DNA of 64,000 nt from Pachyseris speciosa (GCA_016490735.1 JAEMWC010000246.1:582501-646500); one strand, 5' to 3'. Shown: positions 21,458 to 33,255, counted from the first letter of the stretch. Notes: a model not told the origin generated them from the letters alone. Program-made: numbers and translations.

Positions 21458-24400
21458 TATTATTGTTGTTGTTGTTGCAGCTGTTACAGATGTTCAGCAG
21501 CAAGTCACCACTGGCTCTAATGGCAGCCTTGTTGGTACATGTACAGCTGTATGTGAACATGAAATACAAATGTACACAGATGTAACACATTACCTTCCTA
21601 TCGTAAACAAACTCCCCATCGTGTAAAGGAGCACAAATTTACGTGCTTTTAACAGCATCAATGGTGCAACAAAGCCAGCCTACATTAAATTCAAATCGAC
21701 ATCAATATATTTACATGTATATAAGAAAGGTAAACCTGATATACACTGGCTAAACTCTGCAATTCAAAGGACTAAATCAGTAATTGCTGGTGAGTGGAGG
21801 TCAACTCTGCTTGTTCAATTATTGAACCTGGGTTTTCTACAGCAACATTATCCAGTAGCAAAGTGTAATAAAGTATGAGGTAACTGGAACTAATTTGCCA
21901 CATTCTGCAATTTTGCTGCCAACTGCAGTGAGTGCAATACAAACAAATGCCTCCACTTGCCAATCCAGATATCTTTATTATTAATAATTATTACCATTAT
22001 TACCACAAGGATACTTGGACACAACTAACAACGGGAAATGGAAACTCCCGTTTGATACATGGAACTTAAAAACTACAGAGGCGAAAGTTTTTTTCTGCTG
22101 TAACCTAAATGTTAGGGATACAAAGGAAATGATCAGGGTCACTGACCCTTTCCTTAAGGAAATACTAAGAATATTGGGCCAAAATAAACTTCAAGTGCCA
22201 AATAACTTCTGAAATCAATTTTGGAGAACAAGGCATTATGGTTCAATTCACTAATGAGAATTGAAAATAGGCCAGTTTTCTTTAAAGGATTGGATTGAAA
22301 ATGGGATAATTAAAGTAAAACACCTTCAAACAGCAAACAACGGATTTCTGACTCTGAATGCTTTTGTCGCAAAACATGACCTAAGAGTTCACCCTCTTGG
22401 TTTTTACGGTCTATTGTCAGCTATAAAATCCCTTTGTAAAACGGTCTCCGTAGCTGCTGAGCTTAGGGAACACAACTTTTTGTGACAAGATTATGAAAAG
22501 CAAAAAGCCAAGTCTGTAAATTTACAAACACCTAGTCAATGCCAAAGGTATAACCCCAAGCAATAGCCAAAATAAATCGCTTCAGGACTGTAATTATTTT
22601 GATGAAGGTAACAATTTTAACTGGGAACTTGCTTACCTTATGACACCAAGATGCACCAAAGCACTAAACTGATCGAGTTCCAGTTTAAACTTTTGCATAG
22701 GCGTATACAACTGTACCAAGCAATGACTTTTTATTTAAAATAGGAAGAAAAGAAAATGAGGAATGCACATTTTGCCATGATGCCATGATTCCACAGCGAC
22801 ATTAATCCACCTATTTTAGTCATGTTATGCTACATGTACTTCCACCTTTTGGAAAAGAGTGACTGACTGGCTTCACAACAACCTCCTGTTAATCAGTGAA
22901 TACATTCTATTGAATATTACTGCACTGGGCCTGAGGCCGGAATCTCATGCAAAATATGCTCTTCAATTAAACTATAATTTCCTGTTAGCGCGTTATCATA
23001 TATGGCAAGCCAAATTGGACGAAACGTCACCAAATTTTGCCTCTTTTTTTACATCTTCTCAAATCTAGATTTACAATAGGAGACAAAAGAGGGAGACACC
23101 CAAAAATGGACTCCTCTTGTTGACTGCCTTTAATTTTTTTCCTCTTCCCCTGACAGACAATCTATTGCAAAATATGCAAACAATTTTGTAACTATCAAAA
23201 CATTCTGCAATAAGTATATTATGGCTTACTGCACTTTGTGAAACGAAATGGGGCGAAATGAAATGGAACGAAACGAAATGAAAATCTGTAGTTTGCAAAA
23301 TGGGAATCTGTAGTTTGCGAAATGGGAATCTGTAGTTTGCAAAATGGGAATCTGTAGTTTGCGAAATGAGAATCTGTAGTTTGCGAAATGAAAATAACGA
23401 AATTCAGTTTTTAAGACTAAAAGCTGAAACAGAGAGATATGATATCACATGTTTTGTTGTGACAACACAAATTCACGCTTGCCGGCGCACAATGAAAAGA
23501 GAAACGCATCATCAGCATCATCAGCACCTCTTTATACTGAAATTCACCATTTATAAGACTGAGCATTTTGCCGTTTCAATTGACTTTGTTTGCCTTGTAG
23601 AACAAGAGATAATTGGATGTCGTGACGCCACGAATTTATGCTCGCTGGCACATGCCAAAAAAAAAATCACTCTGTACACTAAATGCTTGTAAAAGAAATT
23701 ACTCACTAATAAACGGCACTGCGTGCCAACTGGTGGACACTTTGTTGATGTCTTTACAAGTCGCAAATATTGTGGGCAAACTATAGATTTTCATTCGCAA
23801 ACTACAAATTTTCATTTTGCAAACTACAGATTCCCATTTCCCAAACTACAGAATTGATTTTCATTTCTTTTCGTTCCATTTTGTCTCATTCCATTTCGTT
23901 TTGCAAAGTACAGTAAGCCGTATATTACTTAATTGCTCCACTCTTCCCTTTTTTCCGTGTAACGTGCTCTTGTAATTGGTTGTGTACATTTAACTTTTTT
24001 TTTGTTCTATTACTGTCACATTAAAAGTTCCTCTCAAAAAAAATTATTGTTAGGGTACCATGAAGAAACAATGTTATTGGGCTTACCATAACAAAACAGA
24101 AAACTCCCATCAGTAAGCACATAAAAAATCCTGTGATTCGTTGTGATCGAGTCTGCAGAAAAGGAAAAGAAATCAATTAATCCTACAGTAAGTAAACTTA
24201 ATAAGCTTACATGTACATGTACAGTGTAAGCTTTACATGTAAATACCACCACTGATAAAGAAACAACTGCAAATGTATCACAGACAAGAAAGGTCAGTGA
24301 CACAGGAAATGAACTACACAAAGGCTTGTGCAGACCATTCCACACTGTCTAAAGACCTAATTCTCTTCTCAAATCCCTTGAACCATTCAAGAGCTGAGGT

Positions 24401-27400
24401 GTCCCAGTTTTCATAGCCACAGCTTTAATAAATGTACACCTCAATAAATTAATGAAAACCCAATAACATACTGATAAAAAATTACTTTATTTGAGAGTTA
24501 ATGTACAATGTATTTAGCACACACAGTGATAATTGGAGACACTATCCTGTCTGTAGCAAGAGAGGGAAAAAACCAGAGTACCCAGAGAAAAACCTCTAAG
24601 GACAAACCAATAAAGAGGCCCTGCCAGGGGAGGGTCCCGTGTCGCTTGTCTGAATTTTAAAAATTTCCCGTGTTGGTGTTTCAATCGCCTATTCTCGGCC
24701 TTGATGCCACTGTCGGAATTTTGCTGGGAATCATGTCACCTGTCGGGATTTCATTTTTCTGTGCTGTCACTACTTTTTGAGCCATGTCGCTTGTCGGAAT
24801 TTACCCTGACAGGGCCTCAATAAAGGTATTCTCCAGCTTTCTGACCAAGTTTCAAGTCAGTGTTTCTTTCCTCACTGTAAGCACAGTTCTAAGGATGCAC
24901 ACATTCCTTGTTCACTAGCCAGTCAGTCAGTAACATTTTTCTCTTTTGTATTGCATCTGCCAGTGGAACCAAAAGGTTTGGCAAGATATTCAATCTGTTC
25001 ACATTTGTATAGAAATGCTGTTGCCTCATTTCAGAGCAGAGGTTTTACTCCTTTGTGATGCAATACTCACTTTTGTACAGTAGTTCCCCATTGCAGCATG
25101 GGTACCATTTTTTTAATAAAAAAATGTTCAGAATAGCAAATAATTATAGTTCCCATGCTGTGGTGTACTCTCTAACATACATGTATACAATTTACAGTTT
25201 ACTGATAGTAGGTGGGATAGCCAGCTAGAAGATTAAACACTTAAGTGCACCTAAACCAGTGAATTTTTTTCGCTAAAATAAATCTTTGCATCGTCTGCCC
25301 CACAACTGAGTCAGAAGGGGCTTGGGTCTATTCTCGATTTGACGTCACAAACTGCTTTGCATGCATGTTTACAAAGACTTAATGTGATGTAAATCAGTTT
25401 GTAACATCAAATAGAGAATAGACCCAAGCCCCTTCTGACTGGGTCGTGGGGCAGACGATGGCCAGATTTTGCAACTTTAACCCTTTCCCTCCTGAACATT
25501 TTGCCAAAAAAACACCTTTTGTGTCGAGCTGTTTTCTGGTCAGAATCTAGCGAAAAAGGACTAAAACTGCCTAAAACTCTGTTTCCTGGTAGAGCTTCAT
25601 CCTTCTGTTCCTGATGCTTAATTTGAGCTTTCAACGTTCAGGCATGCGCAGAAAGCAAAATTTCAAGATAGTTTTTGGGTTGAAAAGTTTCACCACCCCC
25701 TCGCCTTCTACCTTTTGCTTTCTCTCTTCCCCTTTTCTTGCCTCACTTTCTTTCCCTCCTGCTGGCATTTTCTAAGCTTCCTTTCGGGGGAAAGGTTTGG
25801 GGAAAACATTTAGGATTGTAGGATTAGATGAAAGGAAGTGTAGGTGTTTCACTCAAATTTTCAGGTCAACATCACTTGGTTTTTATGTGTTTTTTCCGGC
25901 CTGTTTGACGGAATCATGCTCACTCGGGTATGGTTTGAAAGATCTCTTCTCCCTACACATGTTACATGGTAAAGTTGTCTGTGAGCGTTAAAACTGATGA
26001 CGTCACAAGTGGTACAAGGGACATGATTTTGCAAGGCCACTTTTGTCCGGTGTAGGAGTGAAAGGGTTAACACCCTAGAAAAGTCAAAATAACTAGTCAA
26101 GATTTGGTAACAAAGGCGCAGTGCGTTTCAAACGGGTGCAAAGATTTATTTTAGCCAAAAAAATCTGGGTTTAGGTGCACTTTAAATAAAGTTGTTGATT
26201 GATTGACTGATTGTCAAACAGACCTGGCGTATACAAGTTTACCCCTTAAGCCATTGCTCAAACCCATTCAATTTTTAAGTCGTGAATGCACGCAAGTGTA
26301 ATGAACGACTTATACAGTAGCTATGTGTTTAAGGGGGATGAATTTTGGTGTAAACTCCCTGGGTTACCTGGCCATTTTAGCACATGGATACACTGTAGCT
26401 TTGTGTTCAAAATGGCTGCTGTTTATTTCACAGTGAATCACTTCAAGATTAAGCTAAATCAAAAGTTAGAACAAGTTCTGAGGATCACTGGACAGCTTAA
26501 ACAGTGGAAATCAGTTAGTTTATAGAAGAAAGAAATCCCTCTTAGAGGATAGATTGTGGTTTTGGTACTTCACAAATCACTGTGAATCATCGCAAGAATT
26601 GTTGACTTTCTCCAAATTAATTCGGCACTGCTGGGAATCCACCTTGCGAAAAAAAAAGATTTGAAGGTGAATTTTTACTGTGCTACTGTATATCTTTAAT
26701 AGACCAATTCATTGTATTCCAAGCAACTTTAGCGAAATTAATGCTAATGTAGTCAATAAATTGTGCGTCTGTAGTGTATTGATTTCTATAGCAAGAAGAA
26801 TGTACTATTACTGTTGCCCAGTACTAAGGTAAAGTGAAAGTACTGTATAATGTTAAAATGCTGTTACTAAGTAGAAGTAGAATAATCATTGTACACTATA
26901 AAGATAATTGATCAGTGAATAATTAACAATTATTCACTGAATAATTAACAATTATTAACAATTAAGTGAATAATTAACAATTATTCACCGAAGTGGAGGT
27001 GAATAGTGGTGGATATTACTTTATGTGTGACAATATACCGACAAGCAATCGCAAATTGTAAAATCTCGAGCACCAGCTGCTCGGAGGTGAATAGTACTTG
27101 CTAATCACCTCCGAGTTAACCAATCAGAGCGCGCGAAAAGCACTATTCACTTGTGTGGTATATACTAAAACACATTATTACACTGTATATCTCTCACTTA
27201 GTATGTGCGTTGTGATTGGCCTGCTTTACTTCAACTAGTTTTCTTTCACACGCGCCAGATTAACCTCAGAGGTATAATGAATATCTTGCTAACTTTGTTT
27301 TCCCGGTCCGTACTGTAAGTTACAGATCATCATTTTTTCCCATATATTTATGGCCCGCATGCTTCATGCTTAGGCCATAAATCAACGGAAAAAAACTTGG

Positions 27401-30400
27401 TCCGTAACTTACAGTACAGACCTCGAACTCGGTTAGTAAGAGGTATTCACTGAGAAAGCAATGGAAGAGTGAGTGTCTCTTCAATTAAGTAGATGACTAC
27501 ACTACAGCATCAAAGTGACTTGAAATTCACTGGCTTGCTTCTTTTTTACTCGCCCATGAAGAGTGGAGTGCTTTTTTTCAAAAGCCTGACACACCAAGTG
27601 GTGATTTGTAAACTTTTGAAATTCTTACAACATATTCACCACTGGTGTTGATAATATTGATGGCTGGTGTGTAGGAGTTACAGTACCGCCTGAAAGTATT
27701 GACCCCTTTACTGCGTCATTGCCGTGTGACCTCCTCACAACTTTCCCTCGGTATTCCCACAGCAGGCTGCTTTTTTACCGAGGAATTTTTTCGGTCAGGC
27801 TCCAAAGTTGCCACGGGAAAACTAACCGAGGTAAAACCTAGGTAATGAAATACGGCAGTCGAGTTTGAATAGGCTTTTATTTTCTTTCTGTTTTGCATAT
27901 GTCACATTAAAATCGCATCGAAGAACATTATAACTGAAACAAGTTTCGGCAGGAAATCTTGAACTACATACCTCAAACAGGATGCATGGTCGCTACACAT
28001 AGATCTATCGGCTTTTTAATACATGCGTAGAAGATCATAGGTGGACGGCTAAACGGCTCCAAAAAAATTGTGAATGGCTGAGAGTGAACAGCACAACTTT
28101 TGAACTGCTACCCTGTAGTTCCGAATGGTGGAGCGGCAAAACAAAAGCTGTGAACGGCTACAGGTTACGAATGAAAGCGAAAACTTTTATAAGGAAACTA
28201 TGAAGAGTCTATGCACATACGAGGATTCCTATAATGGCTGTCTGAATCTGTCTCATATGGCGACTCAATACGCTATTCTTAATTATCATGATCAGATAAA
28301 ACATTAAATTGCGGCTGCCTTTCGCATCACTTCCAGTTGCTCGCCTTTCGATACTTCAAAAGTGATTAACCTAATAGTGCAGTGATCAATATCGGACAAA
28401 TTAACTTTGAGTTCAAACGGATGGGCTTTTTTCCAAACTGATGACTTAAATTAACCGAAAATGCAAATGCATTCGCCCGACTGACTTTACTTTGGTTTGA
28501 CTCCATAAAATTGTCAGCGCGACAGTTCAAACAACAAGGCAGCACTTCTTCTAGCGTTGCATTAAACAGTACTAAACAGCTGTAGGTTACTTTATAATAT
28601 TTGAAGACTTCCGATTTTACACTGTATGGAGGCTGGCTCAAATACACAAATGGCGCACAACGTAATTTTTTTTCTCCATGAATCTTCGCACCTTTAAGAA
28701 CTTACAAAGTCCTTCCGCTTTTTTGACAACTGCAGTTAATCGTTATTGTTCTTTCCTGCGGCATTGCCTCGTCTTTTCTACCACGGCATTCCCGTGGCAA
28801 AATCGTACCTCGGCTTTCCCGCAGGAAAAAAATTTGCATACCACGGTGGACGCATGGCCACAACCTGCGGCAAAGATGAGGTATTGCCTCGTCCTGATGG
28901 GTCAATACTTTCAGGCGGTACTGTAAATGCCCTTCAGGGGTTACAGATACACTGTCACGTAGCAACCAGACGTAGCAGAAAATTCAGGTAGAATTTTTTT
29001 TGCACCAGGAGAAGGAAACCAACCATGTTTCAGATATCATAATGTTAAACTTTGACAGATCTCTTCTAAGCTACAAAGTCAAGATTTTGGCCAATTGCCT
29101 ACCCACCATCACGAACCTCTAGCTACTCTAACATCACATTCACGACTTGGCTCAGAGCCCTTTGATTTATTTCTACTAATTTGTTACATTTTTGTAAGTT
29201 TGCCTGTGTACAGTGTAGTTCTTGTTAATCCAGTATAGTAAATCAAACCCAATCAAACTGAATTTCAATCAAACTCAATTGAACTTAATCCATGGATTGA
29301 GTTGGATTTAGTTCGGCAATCGAACAAAATCAAACTCACACAAAAATTAATTTGGCAATCAAACTCAATCGAAAGTCTGATTTCTGAACCCTTGATTTTT
29401 GTAAAACTGGTGTTGAAAATCAATAGCAATTTCTTCGAGGCTCGAGTTCACTTCAGTGTAACAAGTGTTTTTTGTAACCGCAGAAATCTAGAAGAAATGG
29501 CTTCAGATGTGCTGCCAGTTGTCAACTTTAAATGCCTAGTGAAAGCCTACTAGGAGTGCTTCTTTGCCGACATGAAGGAAGGCAAAGACTTCAAAATTTT
29601 AAAGAAAATAGGCAAGAAAGGCTGTACTTTTCTAGTTGCAAATGAGCAGGAAAAATTAGGTCACCTTCAACATGAACTGGTTGTGTCCCTGTGACCTGTA
29701 GATGCTTCCATTACTTGGTAAAAGAATAGATGTTTGTTGTGCAATTCAAGATTCGATTGACTATGCCAGGCGTTATAATGTTAGTTATTCTTGTCGGTAG
29801 TTTTGCATTCCCGTATTTCCACTGCTACACTCTCTGACCACTGGAGGTAGCAAACGTGAATACATGTATCCCTGTCAAGACTGCGAACATTCTCTTACGT
29901 TTCTCATTTGTGACCCTCCATGGGAAAACGTACACTAACGATCATCCGTTAAACATTAGAAAACTAACAGATAGTTAATGAATTGCTAACGGCTTTAAAG
30001 TCATTCTAATGTTTAGTACTAACGTTCTAATGCACCACCCTGACCTTCTAACGATTTGCCCTAACGCTCTCACGGTTTGTTCTAACAGTTTGTCCTAATG
30101 CTCGAATGGTTTGTTCTCACACTCTAACAGTTTGTTCTAATGCTCTAACAGTTTGTTCTCACACTCTAACAGTTTGTTCTAATGCTCTAACAGTTTGTCC
30201 TAACGCTCTAACGGTTTGTTCTAACAGTTTGTTCTAACACTCTAACAGTTTGTTCTAACACTCTAACGGTTTGTTCTAACGCTCCAATGATTTGCGTTAA
30301 GATCATAAGTTGTGAAATTGAATCAGAATGAAATGAATTGAAGAGTGATCATGACAATTCCTATTGAACGGTTCGTTTTTAGACATTTGCATAGTCGTGA

Positions 30401-33255
30401 ACGTATTACTTATCTCTTAGCCTTTAACAAAGTCTTTATATAGTTAAGCAGTCGATTGAAAGAAGGAAGCGTGGTGCTGCCACGTTCTTTTTGCAATGTC
30501 TAAAACTGAGAGCATTCAATGAGGCCTTCCAAGGAGTAGAAGCGACTGCGAAAACAGTCATCAATCTTCTCCCAAAAAATGCAGACAACCAACAGAAATT
30601 TTCCAAAAAGGCACAATTGTTTGTGACAGTTTCAATTCTCTTGCTTTCAAAGGAGAGACAGAGTCGTAAACAAGCGACAAAGGGACACAAGATCACCCCA
30701 TTGTCTTCAAATCACTGTGCAGCTGAGAGTAATAAGCATCTTTTGTTGATGTTTGGCAGTTGTCTCAATCCCATACTCTGCTACATGTAGTTTCAAAAAT
30801 TACATAAGTGGATCCTTTCAGTTTGGTGGAAAATTAAAATTAGTCTCTCGTTCATTGACATTTTCAGACTTCTGATAAACTGTATGCAAATTTTTGTTGA
30901 AATTTGATCAGTGGAATGAAGAGCATACGTGAGAAGCATTGCATGACAACCCAAAATGTCCAAATGTGTGGAATATCTTATACCTGTGGTAGCCCACACT
31001 ATTGCTATCGACTCTGTAAAAAAGCTAGCTAACATAATACCCAAAGCTGTTAAACTGAGAACGAAGACATTTGACTGGAAACTCTGATACCAACCATTAC
31101 CCAAAATTGCTTCAAAAGTGGTCAGACAATTGACGATGTTTAACTGATTACAGCCGATAACGCTAGATCTAGAGAGAGAGAAACTATGTTCTTACGATAC
31201 TTTCACTCCTTCTGATGGAAGGATTTTACAAAATATAAACTTATTTATTTTCTTTGAAAGTCAAATACAATTGAAGGGCTGAGAGCATAAACTGCCTATG
31301 TGTAATTTTAGGTCGTTTTTCGATTTTCCTTGGAAATGAAACAAATTTTTGCATGTGACTTGCAAGCAATTTGATTCAAAAACATTGTCCAGTATTTTTA
31401 TTCACTGATTTTTGTTTCATTTCCGAGCAAAATCTAAAAACGACCTAAAATTACACATAGGCAGTTTATACTCTCAGCCCTTCAATTCTTGTCGAGTTCT
31501 TCAACAGACGCCTTGATTTATGGAACAGAAGGCTCACAGTAAGAGATGGAAAATATCATTTTATTGGTGGCAGATTTATGTCACGTGCTAGGCAACAAGA
31601 GCGATCATATTTCATTCGGCAGATGTGATGATTCAGCGGATATTTCAGAGCAATGTTTCAAGATTTCTTTGCCAGTTTGGAAGAAAACTTTGTTTTATCT
31701 TTTTGCTACAATGTTAACATTAACTAACAGCGCTTATTCCTAAAGTAAACAGAGAGAACAAAAACAAAACATCGACCTCTCTTTAGCGTCGTTCAAGTTT
31801 CGTTCATCAGAAGCTGTGGAGCGATGGAAATAAAAGGTTTGGACTTCCTGATTTACACATGCCAGGCTGCATGTTCGTAAAGATTACATCAATCGGCTGT
31901 TCAAAATATGATCCACATCTTTTCGCAAATACAGTTGAACCTCTCCACAACGGCCACCTTGGGGACAGAAGAAAGTGGCCGTTGTGGAGAGGTGGTCGTT
32001 ATGGGGAGGTAGGGTGTAATATCACACCGGGAAGTACCTGACATGTTTATTGTGCCAAGTTCATGCTTACTGTAGCCTATAAAGGCAATGCAATCTTATA
32101 GATATAGATAAAATACACAATAAGACTTAAATAATGTTTTGAATCAAAACATTAACAAGACGAAATAAGCAAGGTTCGTAACATTCAAAATGTAGTCCAA
32201 AGTTTAAAAACACAGATACATGATGGTATAGGTGTTTCAATAAATCAAGACGACGTGACTCGGAAGTGCATTGTTTGTTGTAATGTGGTATCAAGTTGCT
32301 TGTCAAATGCTTGTGCGACTTGCACTGATGCCACGAACAACCAACTCGAGAATAAAAATACGAAATACGTTGCGGAGAGGTGGCCGTAAGTGGAGGTTCA
32401 ACTGTATCGTTTTTATTTAGCTGGCTTCTGTTCTTCAGATAAGGCTAACACTTCAATGGGAAAGGATCAGGTGCTAACACAGTTGAATAACGCCACTAAT
32501 GGATATGACTAACACTCTAACGGGCAAGGATCAGGTGCTAACAGTTTGACTAATGCCACTAACGGATATGACTTAACACTCTAAAAGGGAAGGGTCATGA
32601 GCTAATGGATTGACCAACGCTACTAATGGTTTTCATCAATTTTTCTAATGGATGACTAATGGAGAGCTAACGTTTTAGACTGTTTAATGGAAGGTCGTTA
32701 GAGCATGTTTTCCCATAGAGGGTCATACTTTATTTTTCTTAATGAAGCGAGCACTTTAATCCTGGAGGTCAATCATTGTAAGGGACCTTGTGTCCTATTG
32801 TTGTACCTCCTTGGATGTATTTCCTAATATAAATAAATAACTAAACAAACAAACAAACAATAACCTCTGTCACCATTGCACATGTTTATAAGCACGTACA
32901 AGGTAGTGAACTGGGCAAAATCTGTTTACAGGCAAATCAAACAACGTAGGTGCAGCTTCTGCAAAAATACTAGCTTATTGTTCACTCTACTGATATAAAT
33001 CGAAATATTTTTAAGCAACTGGCCCGAACATTAAAACAGAATCGATAATCATACAGTCAAGAGACTACTTACTAAAGACGGTAAAATTGGGTCTTTCTCT
33101 CCCTTAGCCAACCAATTCCCCCAGCCATTTTGTGAGGACGAGTTAGAATTCTGAGCACTCTGATTACTTCGCGAAGAAGAAGAGCCACTTTTTGACGACG
33201 ACGTTCCAAACGAAGCAAAATCTTTCAGAGCAGAAATCTTGCTATCCAAGTCCAT
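19150..33255 (-). CDS. SFT2-family vesicle transport protein (SFT2D3-like)
   Basis: Minus-strand exons with GT-AG borders: 33073-33255 (ATG at 33255, 61 codons, Ser-rich cytosolic N-terminus ending KDPILPSL), 24087-24152 (TRSQRITGFFMCLL, first membrane segment), 20252-20369 (FSLLWGPVNHAKHLC, MGRLPFTAAYFGSMFATLY), 19440-19498 (VKSTVLTAVCAVAQILALI) and 19150-19255 (YFVSYIPGGTTGMKFF, ending SSTLPV, TAG at 19150). SFT2 proteins are four-pass membrane proteins of the Golgi/endosome that act with the vesicle fusion machinery. The GGT...LPV C-terminus fits the SFT2D3 subgroup. Exon 24087-24152 ends in phase 0, but exon 20252-20369 needs two preceding bases, so one exon is missing from this list. It should carry the loop and start of membrane segment 2. 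The only splice- and phase-compatible candidate, 22637-22710, overlaps an antisense LINE and is doubtful. Intron 1 is about 8.9 kb and full of transposons. Confidence 0.85.
21055..21476 (+). mobile_element. tRNA-derived SINE with ATT/ATC microsatellite tail
   Basis: The head has an A-box-like TGGTGCAGTGGTGAGAACAC and a B-box-like GGTTTGAATCCTGG at tRNA spacing. A body of about 230 bp follows, then a long ATT and ATC microsatellite (21378-21476). A GGGGAGCAGGGATGG unit is repeated directly before the head. The copy at 41969-42245 shares the head. It lies in an intron of the SFT2 gene on the opposite strand. Confidence 0.75.
21378..21476. repeat. ATT/ATC trinucleotide microsatellite
   Basis: Pure runs of ATT, then about 17 ATC units, then ATT and GTT. 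It serves as the SINE 3' tail. The long open frames across it are low-complexity artefacts. Confidence 0.95.
22000..23068 (+). pseudogene. L1/Tx1-type LINE ORF2 C-terminal fragment
   Basis: Scattered over three frames, the plus strand keeps the C-terminal signature of an L1/Tx1 ORF2: VTDPFLKEILRI, then KDWIENGIIKVKHL near 22285, LQDCN, TKLIEFQFKLLHRRI near 22667, a CTFCH zinc-knuckle-like motif near 22765, and ALGLRPESHAKYAL with ARYHIWQAK near 22925-23015. The RT core and endonuclease are absent. It lies antisense in the SFT2 gene. Multiple stops and shifts show it is dead. Confidence 0.72.
23212..23930. mobile_element. TIR element with subterminal 22-bp tandem repeats
   Basis: The outer ends pair as inverted copies (GGCTTACTGCACTTTG left, CAAAGTACAGTAAGCC right), followed by AAACGAAATG-rich arms. 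Inside the left arm are five tandem copies of a 22-bp unit with the core AATCTGTAGTTTGC (about 23283-23397). The right arm holds three inverted relatives (23789-23855). Non-autonomous, with no transposase ORF. Confidence 0.75.
24615..24818. mobile_element. 204-bp MITE with GAGGCCCTG termini
   Basis: The ends GAGGCCCTGCCAGGG and CCCTGACAGGGCCTC are inverted copies. AATAAA is duplicated directly outside (24609-24614 and 24819-24824), a 6-bp target-site duplication. The interior has three degenerate TGTCGCTTGTCGGAATTT-type repeats. Non-coding. Confidence 0.82.
25254..26181. mobile_element. TIR element (AGTGCACCTAAACC) with TTA-type target
   Basis: The left end AGTGCACCTAAACC and right end GGTTTAGGTGCACT are inverted copies, and the arms extend inward through TTCGCTAAAATAAATCTTTGC. 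TTA or TTAA flanks both sides. No transposase found. It contains the nested MITE at 25289-25460. Confidence 0.75.
25289..25460. mobile_element. 172-bp MITE nested in the left TIR of a larger element
   Basis: CATCGTCTGCCCCAC at 25289 is mirrored by GTGGGGCAGACGATG ending at 25460. The arms continue for nearly 50 bp through AGAAGGGGCTTGGGTCTATT. It interrupts the left arm of the element at 25254-26181, so it is the younger insertion. Confidence 0.8.
26182..26904. other. No recognisable gene
   Basis: Intronic to the SFT2 gene. A TTGATTGATTGACTGATTG run near 26193-26211 looks like a LINE tail, but no LINE coding sequence is attached. I see nothing else. Confidence 0.4.
26905..27190. repeat. AT-rich palindromic repeat block
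   Basis: Tandem GTGAATAATTAACAATTATTCAC-like palindromes (26912-26990) are followed by CACCGAAGTGGAGGTGAATAG and, further right, by ATCACCTCCGAG and ACTATTCACTTG as inverted counterparts. Probably the arms of one or more non-autonomous elements. Confidence 0.5.
27305..27422. repeat. 118-bp inverted repeat
   Basis: GGTCCGTACTGTAAGTTAC on the left pairs with GTAACTTACAGTAC and GACC on the right. TATGGCC and GGCCATA pair inside. A probable small MITE, without a clear target-site duplication. Confidence 0.65.
27678..28926. mobile_element. 1.25-kb non-autonomous element with 28-bp perfect TIRs
   Basis: TTACAGTACCGCCTGAAAGT at 27678 continues to GACCC at 27705 and is exactly inverted at 28899-28926. 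No transposase-like ORF lies between. CCTCGGTA-like inner repeats occur near both ends. It is inside intron 1 of the SFT2 gene. Confidence 0.82.
28927..29910. other. No recognisable gene
   Basis: Intronic. A stretch of AATCAAACTCAA-like imperfect repeats lies near 29245-29360. The short ORFs here match nothing I recognise. Confidence 0.4.
30040..30300. repeat. Tandem array, unit about 22 bp (CTCTAACAGTTTGTTCTAA)
   Basis: About a dozen degenerate copies of a GTTTGTTCTAACGCTCTAAC-type unit. It sits in the left subterminal part of the 29911-32725 element, where transposase-binding repeats are commonly found. Confidence 0.85.
31271..31485. mobile_element. 215-bp MITE with TTGAAGGGCTGAGAG termini
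   Basis: The arms of about 70 bp are inverted copies beginning TTGAAGGGCTGAGAG and running through ACTGCCTATGTGTAATTTTA. The first ten bases are shared with the 1.8-kb element at 39759-41550. No clear target-site duplication remains. Confidence 0.8.
31932..32404. mobile_element. Tc1/mariner-pogo-type MITE (CAGTTGAACCTC termini, TA target)
   Basis: CAGTTGAACCTC at 31932 and GAGGTTCAACTG ending at 32404 are inverted copies, each flanked by TA (31930-31931 and 32405-32406). This combination is typical of pogo/Tigger-like elements. The GGCCACC/GGTGGCCG boxes are further internal inverted motifs. No transposase. Confidence 0.85.

Larger units (their letters stand above)
29911..32725. mobile_element. 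2.8-kb TIR element with subterminal TAACG/TTTG repeat arrays
   Basis: TGACCCTCCATGGGAAAAC at 29911 is mirrored by GTTTTCCCATAGAGGGTCA ending at 32725, and the pairing continues imperfectly through CTCTAACGA. Both subterminal regions are full of CTAAC-containing repeats (30040-30300 and 32450-32690). The interior has no recognisable transposase and carries two nested MITEs (31271-31485 and 31932-32404). Lies in intron 1 of the SFT2 gene. Confidence 0.78.

Noticed and set aside
21327..21626. Poly-Asp, poly-Asn, poly-Ser and poly-Ile open frames
   Set aside because: They are translations of an ATT/ATC microsatellite in a SINE tail, in all frames and on both strands.
30040..30300. CRISPR-like short repeats
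   Set aside because: Contiguous degenerate tandem units without spacers, inside a TIR element.
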